Part shown: positions 11,486-21,700 of the stretch, piece after piece | How the letters are laid out: each line of letters starts with the position of its first letter | Numbering within the stretch: the first letter of the stretch is position 1 | From: Hydractinia symbiolongicarpus | Lineage: Eukaryota > Cnidaria > Hydrozoa > Anthoathecata > Hydractiniidae | Reading direction: 5' to 3' | DNA length: 64,000 bases | NCBI RefSeq assembly: GCF_029227915.1 | Contig: NC_079885.1 | Span: forward strand, 7,130,001-7,194,000 | Program-made: the position numbers and the translations under genes | Notes under the pieces: model-generated | What the model saw: the letters and a program-made list of their open reading frames with translations, nothing else | Databases searched by the model: none | What the model was told of the DNA's origin: nothing

Positions 11486-12109
11486 GAAATTTATCTATTG
11501 GCTAAACTTAAGAATGTGCATTATGTAAGGTAGGTAGCTAAGATAAGATAAACTGTAGAGAAACTAATAATTTAAAATAAAACTGCAACACAGATGCACA
11601 CCTAATCACAATGTCTTTGTATGTGTGTGGAAGCATTTATTACAAAGCTCAAAAATTCTTGTTCTTAACAAGTGCATATCTGCAAAATTAACTCCATTAC
11701 AGCTTTTATACGAGCCTTGAAAGTTTTAATTCTTTATATATATGAGTATTTGCATTACATATTTTGTGTAATATTTAATTGTATGGTTGTGAAGCAACAA
11801 CAAAGATGACGACAGGCTATGTATGGAAGTATATTTCTTTTGCTTTGTGTTAAGACTACACTTGAGTTTGGGGAGAGGGGAGGATGTGAGATTCAGTATC
11901 ATGGACCCCTGAACCAGATGTATCTGTTAACATCCTTACCCATAAGACGCAGCTCTAGAAACACTTGCGTCTCTCTTGAAACGCTAACTCACCTAGTCTC
12001 GTGGAAACATATATATATCTGAGCGACTCTCATGGAATCGCCTACATCTCAACAAATCCCATGGAAAGGCCTGCTGCTATTGCGTATCTTGTAGAAACGC
12101 TACTCATTC

Positions 12110-12148
12110 GCATCCTATTTGGCTGGTAAAGGAAGCCAAATAGGATGC
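12110..12148. repeat. Perfect 15-bp hairpin
   Basis: GCATCCTATTTGGCT at 12110-12124 is followed after 9 bases by its exact reverse complement at 12134-12148. The surrounding 11.9-12.1 kb contains irregular GGAAAC or GAAACGCT-spaced motifs (about 30-bp spacing), suggesting a decayed simple repeat. Confidence 0.7.
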
Positions 12149-12339
12149 TTGTCATCAGTGCTTTTACGACTTGGCAAAATGAAACGATTTTGACACAATT
12201 TGGAAAAGTTCTAAAAGGATATGTTACGATTGTCAAAGTATCATTTGTGAGATGTACAGGTTTTATGATGTATCTTTAAAACGAAAAAATAATGTTGAAC
12301 CAATTTAACTTGTTAAACGTAAATAATATGTTTGAAAAA

Positions 12340-12610
12340 TTTGCCATATTTCGTTCTAAAATGACAAGAACGCCTTCCTTCGAAGCTTGAATATCTCTGT
12401 ATTTTGTTCTATAATTTCAAAAAAACGACGCTACAACACTTAGTGGCAGTATTCTGTTTTAAATTGAAAAAAAACTGCCTTTTTTAAAGCTTAAATATCG
12501 ACATATTTCGTACTATAATTTTTGAAAACATGACACTAGGAAACTTATTGTCACAGTATTTCGTTCTAAATTAAAAAGAATGTGTTTCTTTGAAGTTTAA
12601 ACTCACACAG
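12340..12610. repeat. Degenerate ~52-bp minisatellite, left block
   Basis: About five strongly diverged units. Each runs roughly TTCGTTCTAAAATGACAAGA, then an ACG-rich step, then GAAGCTTAAATAT. The same unit reappears at 14.9-15.35 kb, on the far side of the recombinase/mariner insertion. Confidence 0.65.
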
Positions 12611-13342
12611 TAAAAACTCAAATATGCAGTAAACAGTTCTATTAGCAAGAATACTTAAAACAACAACAAATAAATACAAAGAGCACCAAGCATACACAAA
12701 AACAACTAATTATATACAACGATAAATGAGTGAGCGTACTACTATATAAAGACGAAGTAGCTAATATAAAGCTGAGTCTATATTACAAATATATACATAG
12801 TAGGTAATGCGAATATCCAAATCCAAATGTATGTTAAATTGTAAATTAGGAATGTGTGGTAAGGTGCAATGCCATGATACGCTGGGCGGACAGACGCTGA
12901 GATAGTAGCATGTGTAGGTAGAGAAACAAGAATGGAGATGGAATCTAGTGGAACCCCCGCTTCCAGTGCATATGTGGCATTACCCTGTCGAAATAAGTGA
13001 GTCCCATATAGGTTGGCAGGAACCTCAAGCTCTGTCAAAACTTTCTTAATACAGGCCATAAAAGATTGATAGGTAAAAATACTAGTAGCAAATGAGGCAG
13101 AGTCATGCCAGCATAATGCTTGAAAGTTAGCTGGTACATCAGGTGTAAGAGAAAACGTGTGAGCGACAGCAGAAACTGGGCACAAAGGTGACGATGGAAT
13201 AGCCACCAGCGGAACAGTAATAGTACGCTGTCCAAACTGGATGGTTTTACTCCAGCGAACTGGTATCAACAACTATGAATGGGATAAAACAAAATCAGAC
13301 CTAGTAAAGTTGATGTGAGCATTGAAGGCAGCTGACGATGTA

Positions 13343-14794
13343 CAGTACAGTCCAGATGTAAGCGTACGCGTACGCTCAACTTGCAAAAATAATTGCTTTC
13401 ATTAAAAAAAACAATAGGATAGCAAGTTCCTTTCAAATTGCGCGAAAATAATTGCTTCGTGTCATAGCAAGAAACATTGTTTAAAAACAATACTCTGCGC
13501 GAGAACAAATTAAACGCGAAGGCCATTGAATTTTTATTTTTTTTCAACAAAACTAATTATAGTAACGCGATTTTAATCTCGATTTATTTAAAAAACACCA
13601 GCTCTTTTAAAAAACAACAAATCCAATGATCTAAATATTTAAAAAAAACTAATGCTACTTTTAAAACTTTTAGTAATATTTTAGTAATAATCTTTATCGT
13701 CGAAACATATTTTTTAACATGCGAAACTTTTAAAAGTTCTTTTTATAAAAAGCAACGTTTAGCAACGCAAACGGAAAAACCCTACGTTCGGGACTTTTTC
13801 CTTCACGATAAGATTTCGAAAACAAATTAAATTTTAATAATAATAATAAAAATCTAAAAATATAACTTTTGAAATGCGATCTAAAAAACATTTCTATCGC
13901 CGTTTTTCGTTTTTAAACTTTTAAAATACGATCTAAAAAAACATTTCTATCGCCGCTTTTCGATTTAAAACTTTTAAAATGTGATCTAAAAAAACATTTC
14001 TATCGCCGCTTTTCGATATTAAACTTTTAAAATGCGATCCAAAAAAACATTTCTATCGCCGTTTCTCGTTCTTAAACTTTTAAAATGCGATCTAAAAAAA
14101 TATTTCTATCGCCGGTTTTCGTTTTTAAACTTTTAAAATGCGATCTAAAAAAACATTTCTATCGCCGCTTTTGGATTTAAAACTTTTAAAATACGATCTA
14201 AAAAAACATTTCTCTCGCCGTTTCTCGTTTTTAAACTTTTAAAATGCGATCTAAAGAACATTTCTATCGCCGTTTTTCGTTTTTAAACTTTTAAAATTCG
14301 ATCTAAAAAAACATTTCTATCACTGTTTTTCGTTTTTAAACTTTTAAAATGCGATCTAAAAAACATTTCTATAGCCGCTTTTCGATTTTAAACTTAAAGT
14401 TTCAATATTTGTTAAAATATAATAATTTCTATCGCTTAAACGCTTTATTTAACCCGCGCAACCAACAATGCCTTCTCGCTAGTTTATTTAGTTTCCACGC
14501 AAAACTTTTGTTTAATAAAAATATTAAACAATGGCTCTTCGTGTCACATTGATAGAGTTGATAACATTTGCAATTATGCTATTGGGAATACTTATGTTAA
14601 CACTATTTAACAATAGTTATGCGCAGTTATAATAAGCTATTTTTTCTTCAATAATCTTTTGTTTATTATGCGCAAGTTAATGACTTACAAGACTCGCAAG
14701 ATAATTAATAAGAACAAAAGACAAACAACTACCGCCTCCGAGAAAAAGGTGTGAAACTTGGGCGTATGCGTACGCTTACATCTGGACTGGACTG
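13343..14794. mobile_element. Mariner/Tc1-like non-autonomous element with internal satellite
   Basis: The ends are inverted repeats. The left end starts CAGTACAGTCCAGATGTAAG; the right end read on the minus strand starts CAGTCCAGTCCAGATGTAAG, and both run on into CGTACGC motifs. A TA dinucleotide flanks each side (13341-13342 and 14795-14796). CAGT termini and a TA duplication are typical of Tc1/mariner. It is 1452 bp with no transposase. The middle is occupied by a 53-bp tandem array. It sits inside the tyrosine-recombinase reading frame, so it is younger than that gene. Confidence 0.85.
13862..14400. repeat. 53-bp tandem array, about 10 units
   Basis: Ten consecutive units about 53 bp apart. 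Each is built on AAAATGCGATCTAAAAAAAC, then ATTTCTATCGCCG, then CTTTTCGTTTTTAAACTTTT. GCGATCT anchors occur near 13876, 13929, 13982, 14035, 14088, 14141, 14194, 14248, 14299 and 14351. The same unit occurs about four times at 34.2 kb. Confidence 0.9.
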
Positions 14795-14909
14795 TAGGTA
14801 GCAGGTGAGACTTGCGAAAATAGGCCAAAAAAGGATACAAGGCAAATAACCCAAAATAAGGCATGCTTACTGGAATTGAGATTTAAACGAGACTGGATAC
14901 CAAGTCACT

Positions 14910-15350
14910 TAAAATACTGCTACATTTCATCCTAACATAAAAGAAAACGTCCCTACGAAATTAAGTATTCTATTAAGTGTTCTATAATGACAAAAAAACG
15001 TTCTTACGAAGCCTAAATATTGCCTTATTTCCTTTTAAAGTGTTGAGGAAACGACCTTTCGAAGCTTAAACATTGCTGTAATACTTTCTAAAATGTTGAG
15101 AAAACAGCTCTTCCAAGCTTAAATATTGTCGTAATTCATTCTATAATGACAAGAAACGACCCCACAAAACCTAAATATTGCCAGAATTCATTTTAAAATG
15201 ATAAGAAGACGTCCCTACAGACCCTAAATATTTGTTATAAAATGAGGAGAGACATCCCTATATGCAAATATCGCCATAATTTGTTATATAATGACGAGAA
15301 AACGACCCTACGAAGCTTAAATATCACCATATTCCATTCTAAATTAATTT
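14910..15350. repeat. Degenerate ~52-bp minisatellite, right block
   Basis: Roughly eight diverged units of the type CATTCTATAATGACAAGAAA, then CGACCCTACGAAGC, then CTAAATATTGCCGTAATT. It is continuous in style with the 12.34-12.61 kb block. Confidence 0.7.
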
Positions 15351-16404
15351 AATTGATCAAGTAAAAAAATGCACAAAAAAATGTATGTATTTCATGGTTT
15401 AATACATACATTACTGTACATTTCACACATTATGTTTTCAGGTTTTGTCTTGCTTTGTTTTATTGTTTGAGTACTATTTATCTAACGCTTTTCTAAAGTA
15501 AAAAAATCTTTAAATTCTTAACCAAGATTTACATGTCACACAACACTAGGTAATAATGCCAAGAAACAGTACTATAAGATACACATGGATTTTAGTATAG
15601 TAGTATGAAGTATAGTAGTTGGCAAAAAAAATGCCACGATTAAAAACGGTTGGTGTTATTATGAAGAATGTAAGATATAAAGAACATTAAAGTCAGCCCT
15701 TTCCTTCATGCTGACACTTTTATGCTCGACTGGTGCATTACACTGAGACTCGAACGAAAGAGGGAAGACCATTTGGAACCATGCCACAAGTCAGTCAGAC
15801 TTCATTGTCACAGAGAATACTGCAAGAAGAGTGTGCACCCATGCAAGTTAAATATAACTAGAACATGGGAGAGGTTAGGTGTCCTGTACCTTATATAGCT
15901 TTCAGACGAATGTTCTTGTGATGTAATAATACCAAAGAAAAAACACGTTCAATAAAGTTTAAAAAATCTTTTTAAAAGGGGAAAGAGAAATCAAATATGT
16001 TTAGCAATAATAATCGAAAAAATTGTATATCATATTAAAAAAAGTCCACATGACACAGCAGGCAGTCAGCCCTGGCCTCCGTTTTATGAGTAGAGATGTT
16101 CTGCGAAGACTCTAACAATTGAGTCCCCTGTACAGTTTTGCTTTGCATTGAACTGTGCCTGTGACAAGCATTTTCGAAGCATGTCACCGGCGACTTCTGC
16201 GATATTCAACTTAATGATGCCCTGACCTTCATTTTGTAAATAGCACATGTACAACTTACTTCCTAATCAGTTTATCTTAAAACATATAGAGAGCTAGTTG
16301 GGACAGAACTATTAACTTAAAAAGTACACCATCACGAAGGTAGGTCAATAGGAATTGTATTTCATTTCCATTTGTCATCGTCTTAAGGAGATCAATACAA
16401 TGTT
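15351..16404. other. Intergenic with one half of a ~150-bp direct repeat
   Basis: No gene recognised. Positions 16117-16290 (GAGTCCCCTGTACAGTTTTG through GACAAGCATTTTCGAAGCAT and TGATGCCCT) recur in the same orientation at about 18101-18240. Confidence 0.55.
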
Positions 16405-17205
16405 CAGGCCATTTCGTGAGAGGCGTGCGATCGCACGCGCACGCCCCCACACACATGCAGATTTGTTTAGGCGTGGGATTCATCGCACGCGCAAAACGTT
16501 GCTGTAATTAAAAATTATTGTATTTATAACAAAGAAAATTTATTAAATAAACCTTAAAAATAAACGATCATTCTTTTACTGAACTCACAATAGATCGCAC
16601 ATGAGCAGTCTTTACCAAATGTTTATAATGTGAATTTAATTGCTACCATTTACCAGCTACCAGGCTATATTGAGGCTTTGAGAGTTTCATTTTAATGATT
16701 TTATAAAATAATGCAACAATATTTTAATCTTTGTAAGGTCGCCTTTTGGAGAATTTAAAAGAAATTCAGCATTATTTAAGTTGAAATAACTAAAAGATAA
16801 TATAATTAATAAGAAAAAAAACTTTAATAACAAAATTATTTTTTTAGATAATAATTTTTATGATTCATCAAAGGTTTATTAAATATTATTATTAGTGGCC
16901 GTTCGACTTTCCATAATTTAATTTAATTTAAATATCTGTTTGCCCCACAAGTAATAACAAAGTTTAATTAACGAGTCTGCTTACGACTTCTTCGTATTTG
17001 GGTTGAAATTCCTTGCCATACATTGTTGGAACTTGCACTTTGTATGTTCCTTACACCAAAACAGCAGCCCCTGTGCGGTGTACAGGGGTAAAGGAATTGT
17101 TTTTGTAAAAAATTTTTTTTTTTGATTGCACGCCCTTTGCACGCTCAGAATTTTTGAGGCGTGTGATCTACCGCACGCCTGCCTAAAATCTTACGAAATG
17201 GCCTG
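16405..17205. mobile_element. hAT-like TIR element with AATGTT duplication
   Basis: An 801-bp element. Both ends begin CAGGCCATTTCGT when read inward. The flanks are an exact 6-bp direct repeat AATGTT (16399-16404 and 17206-17211). Just inside the left end is the perfect palindrome GCGTGCGATCGCACGC (16423-16438), and the right end has an equivalent GGCGTGTGATCTACCGCACG. The interior is AT-rich and non-coding. It is non-autonomous; hAT membership is inferred from the CAG...CTG ends. Confidence 0.8.
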
Positions 17206-18749
17206 AATGTTAATGACAAAATGTTTTGCCAGCTAAAAACAAAAAATATTGTCGAAGCAATGCCAACGCAAAACATTTGAAATGTATCTCACGTCAGCAA
17301 TTTTAATGAAGGTGGGTATTTAATAGAAATACATTTTAGAGATACATTTTAACACGGAAAAACAATTATGTATTGGGTAAAGTTTGAGTATAGGGATTAC
17401 TCTAAAATAGCTCAGTTCTGCTTGGCGTGTGTTCTGCTTGGCGTGTGTTCGTAGAACAAGGCGTGTGATAAAGAGCACATGGCATGTGCAGAGGCGTGCG
17501 CGTGCAATAGCACGCCATTCATGACCAAGACTGAATATATATACAGATATGTAATGGGCAAACCTATCAATTAAAAAATAATGCTAATGCAATAAATTGC
17601 TCGCCCAAGGTTACAATAATTTAGACTGGGCAGGCAACCTGTAGAAATGAAATAAGTTTATAAATGCAAATTTTATTACAAAATCTTTTTTTCTATTTTT
17701 TCTTATCTTTTTGTATATATTTTAGTTATATTTTACTGCAAATAATAACATTGATATCCATGTATGATGAACTGATATTGCTCAGCCAGACAAACTTTGG
17801 GTGTGAGTGATGACAGTCCTGGTCATATGAGTTTAAGCAGCTGAGTGATACTTCACTCTCCTCGATTGTCGTAGGTGCGTGATGAATTTCACGCGTCTTT
17901 CCTTAATTGAGGAGAGTGATTATTCAGTTTTCATAGTTTGAGTTGCGTGATAACACCTATGGGTTGTATGGTAGGCCTACTGAGTAGTTGAATGTATTTG
18001 CATCCTTATTAAAGGACTGTCTCAAAATTTCCGTACGTAATTCGTATAATTCGTATCAAAACTTTTTATCAATGATCGACCCATAAAATTAGCAAAAAAA
18101 ATTGAGTCTCCTGTACAGTTTTCCTTCATGTTAAGCTGTGCCAGTGACAAGCATTTTCGAAGCATGCCACTGGCGACTTCTGAAATATACAACCTTATGA
18201 TGCCCTAACCTAATGATTTTATCTTGAAACATAAAAAGCCAGTAACAAATCGATCACGCCACACAAATTCGAATTCCAAATGTTCAACAGGTGTTATTAC
18301 GCAATGTAACGTATTCAGTTTCTAAAAATAATTCATTTTTGAACGCACATGTTTTTCATTCAAATTCTGAAATTTAAGTCATTTTTTTCTTTGATTATTA
18401 GTATAATAAATAATTACTTTATACAAAAGAAATTTCAGGTGCGCATTATTGAAGTGACTAAAGTGTTTTTGGTCCGTGATTGAATACGCTCTGTTTAATT
18501 ATTGATATTTGTAAGCTGTTTTGTTGACAGTTTTTCTTAACCTGTCTTTATTGAGATTTTGTTTAGACTTATATACTGTATTCCCTGTTGCATATTCCAA
18601 CCCTCTTGTTTAAAACAGAAGAGGGTTCAGACAAGTGGTTCCATCACCCTCTTAAAAATCTTGTTCTCTGTTTAATATATGAAACTCTAGAACATTTTAT
18701 TAAAGTTTAAAAATCTCATGATTATTGTATATTTAAAGCAACAACAATT
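17206..18749. other. Intergenic upstream of CEP76, repeat fragments
   Basis: Holds GGCGTGTG-rich fragments related to the 16.4-kb element (17400-17515). It also has a hairpin with arms CACTCTCCTC (17854-17863) and GAGGAGAGTG (17909-17918), the second copy of the ~150-bp direct repeat (18101-18240), and an AACCCTCTT/AAGAGGGTT hairpin near 18600-18630. The CEP76 promoter must lie at its right end. I see no other coding region. Confidence 0.5.
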
Positions 18750-21700
18750 ATGTCTTTGCCACCCGAAAAAGTGAATGAGCTTAAACAGGTAATACACAAC
18801 CATCTCAGTCAGTTAGATGTGCATGGGCAAATTAGAAATGTTTTGTCTGAATCGTTGCGAGAAAAAGATATAGATGAGAAAAACTTGGGAGAAAGTGGTT
18901 TGTTGGAGTTGCTTAAAGAACGTGGTATAGTTGATGATATTATGAAGACATTGAAATTTCAAGGTGTTGATAAAAACAAGAAACTAACAGATCCTGTTAA
19001 AATGGAGAAATCATGGGTGCCAGAAGAAAACCGCAAATGTAAGACCTTCCCTAAAACCAGGTTTATTGTTTGCATTGTTTTAAAGACATGCCAACATCCT
19101 ACAAAAATTTATAACTTTGTTTTGCCTTGTTTTAGTTCCTATTGATCCATCAAAACGGTACATATATTTTCAAATTATTGGAGGGAAAGCTTTTTTGGAA
19201 CACTTGCAGGACCCAGAATTATTCCCAGGCCAAGTGTCAAGCGTCTTCACTATCCATATCTCATTTTTGGGACAGAGATACAAATCAAGACCAGTAACTT
19301 GTGCCTGTGAACCTGCCTTTGAGGAAGGTATTTAGAACTAAAGTATTTTTGTGTGAATGCTAACCATACTTTAGTAAATCTAGCATCAGATTTATACCCA
19401 GGAAGCAGTTATAAGTTTGTTTCTCTACACACATTCTGACAAAAATTAGCATACAAACAGAAAAGAATCCAAACTATATGCAAGTAAACACCTGCGGCTT
19501 TTATTTATATTGTTTTTGATTTTAGAGAAGAGGTATATGTGATGCTCTCTAGGAAAACCGACCACTTCATTATTTGGAATTTTTAAAAATAAGAAATTCC
19601 TATTTCCTATTTTCAGAAATACAAATTTTGAATTTCATGTTTTGTATAATAAATTCTAAATTTAGAACTGGGAGCTGCGGTATGTTACTGATAAGCGAAG
19701 TAGTTCTTCTTCAATAAAACTTACGCGGATTATACTCGAAGGTCCAATCGGGGTCAAACATTCTCTGTTAAGAATAAAAAAGTACGGATGTGCCACGATA
19801 AAGATTTACCTATGTAAAATAAGAATGTTTTCATCTGTCTATATATTTGAGTGTTTCTTCATAAAAAAAAGTTATCCCAAGACAAAGAAAAAAGCGCGTT
19901 TTAACTATTTATCTTGTTTCTTTTGGTCACCAAAATAAGATATCCCCAAAATCAGTATATCAATATTTAAGTTAAATTGAGTAGCTAAATTGTGGGTTTC
20001 ATTGTAGGTTTTCTATTTGAGCTAAAGAAAAAGAATTCCTCTGATAAGGGTAAACTTTCAGATGTATCAAGTTTGTTATCAATCGGAGATAAGATTCATT
20101 TGGTTGTAATTAAAACTGACACTACTGGCGAATCAGTTCTCCTTGGTTCACACTATCTTGAGTGGAGAGGTATTTTGTGTTCAACATCTGGTCGAGTTCG
20201 AAATGCAATTGAACTTAATGGTGTCGGACCGGAATCTAAAGTTCCAATAGGCGTTCTTGACATTCGGATGGATTTAATGCCTCGATTAACGCAAGTATGT
20301 AAGTACTTGAATAGATCATGAATTAATGTTAATATTTGGAAAAACCATTTTATTCTCTGGCAACCCAAACTAATTTTTTCTATCATGCGGTTATACAATA
20401 TTTGTTCAATGACACAGAGGTGTTAAATCCTGTTGAATCACCTGAGTTTTGATCCAATCTACTAGAATCTCCTTTAATTTGTTAAGTGCAAGTTTTTTAT
20501 TGACCACTAGTTCTTCTTTAGTGCATTAAAATATTATATTTATAAAAAAAATATTGTACACATTTATTTTTAAACCATATTTTAGAAAAATGCATTCTCA
20601 TTTTTGATCTAAATTTTGCGATGTGTTTAAAAACCCATTCTGTTGACCTAAGAATCGCTCTTTTGCTTTGGTAGGTTTATATTTTTTAATGTTTCAATTT
20701 ATACACATAGGTTATTACCAGTGATGTCATTACAACACAGCTAAATTTAGAGAGAAGTCGTGTTGCTGAGAGGGAGCGACTGTTTCTTGCCTACTCCAAA
20801 CAATGGTGGAGAGAATACTTGCAAATTCGAGCATCACACTCTAACAGACTTGTCAAAATATTTGCACAGGATGAAAATTCAATACATAGAGTTGTATGCT
20901 CGTATGTGAAGCCATTACGAGCCGGTAGATTGTTAGACACTCCCAGACAAGCTGCTAGGTGTGTATATACACTGAAAGTGATAATAACAACTTGGGGGAG
21001 GGAGGTTGGCGATGTGCTAAAGTGAACAGTATCCTAAGGTGTCTCATAGCACCTTATTTGGGACTAGAAAAAACCCTGGCGGAAATCTAGGTACTAAAAG
21101 AAAGAGTCTTGTAGCGCTCTATAGAATGCAAAGATGAGTTATCTTTTGTATATATGGATAGTTTAGGGTTTTAGAGAGCAGTGTAGAAACTGCATGATGT
21201 AGAATTTTCATGTAATTTAAAAAGTTTTAAGTGCTATAACCAAATAAATTCTGAATATTTCTTCACATCATAATAACTCTAACGAGTACATGAGCACATT
21301 AAATTTTTTTTTTCGCTTTCGTGGGAGGTTGTGATGTTTGAATTAGCTTGACTTATTTTCACGTAGATGGCTGTTCAATTATTTATTACACAACTCTTCT
21401 ATTCTTCATTTCAGTTTTTATATTTCAATGTAGATTTGTTTCATTATTCGCTTTCGAGAAGCATCCTTCAATGAGTGGAACAAGAAACGAAATGTGGACT
21501 ACCATGCACTCGTTTGTGGCTAGGAAGAAAGGAGTAAGTTGATTTTGATATTTAAAAACACTGTAATAATATATATAGTTCTACTCAACCGCTATTCTTT
21601 CCAATATTTTTATTTTTGCATAAGTTTGCAGCCTTTCTACTGCAATTTTTTTCATGTCAGCAATTTTATACATGGCTGCTTTATTAACACGTCAGAATTC

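Larger units (their letters stand above)
12830..14890 (-). pseudogene. Tyrosine recombinase remnant, interrupted
   Basis: Minus-strand frames encode the C-terminal half of a eukaryotic tyrosine recombinase of the Crypton/DIRS-like kind. Reading from high to low coordinate, about 14880-14797 gives a helical block ending YFRKSHLLPTSS. It resumes at 13340 with AAFNAHINFTRSDFV and then RWSKTIQFGQR...SPLCPVSAV. Near 12990-12960 comes a GTHLFRQGNATYALEAGVPL block, equivalent to the family's HxxRRGG region. Removing the 13343-14794 element and one TA restores one continuous frame across the junction. The gene is dead: there is an internal stop near 13270 (after SDFVLSHS), the catalytic RR is RQ, and the region beyond the box is scrambled. 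The N-terminal part and element ends were not identified. Confidence 0.75.

Noticed and set aside
14349-14552. 67-aa frame starting in the 53-bp array
   Set aside because: Translation of tandem repeat sequence, not a gene.
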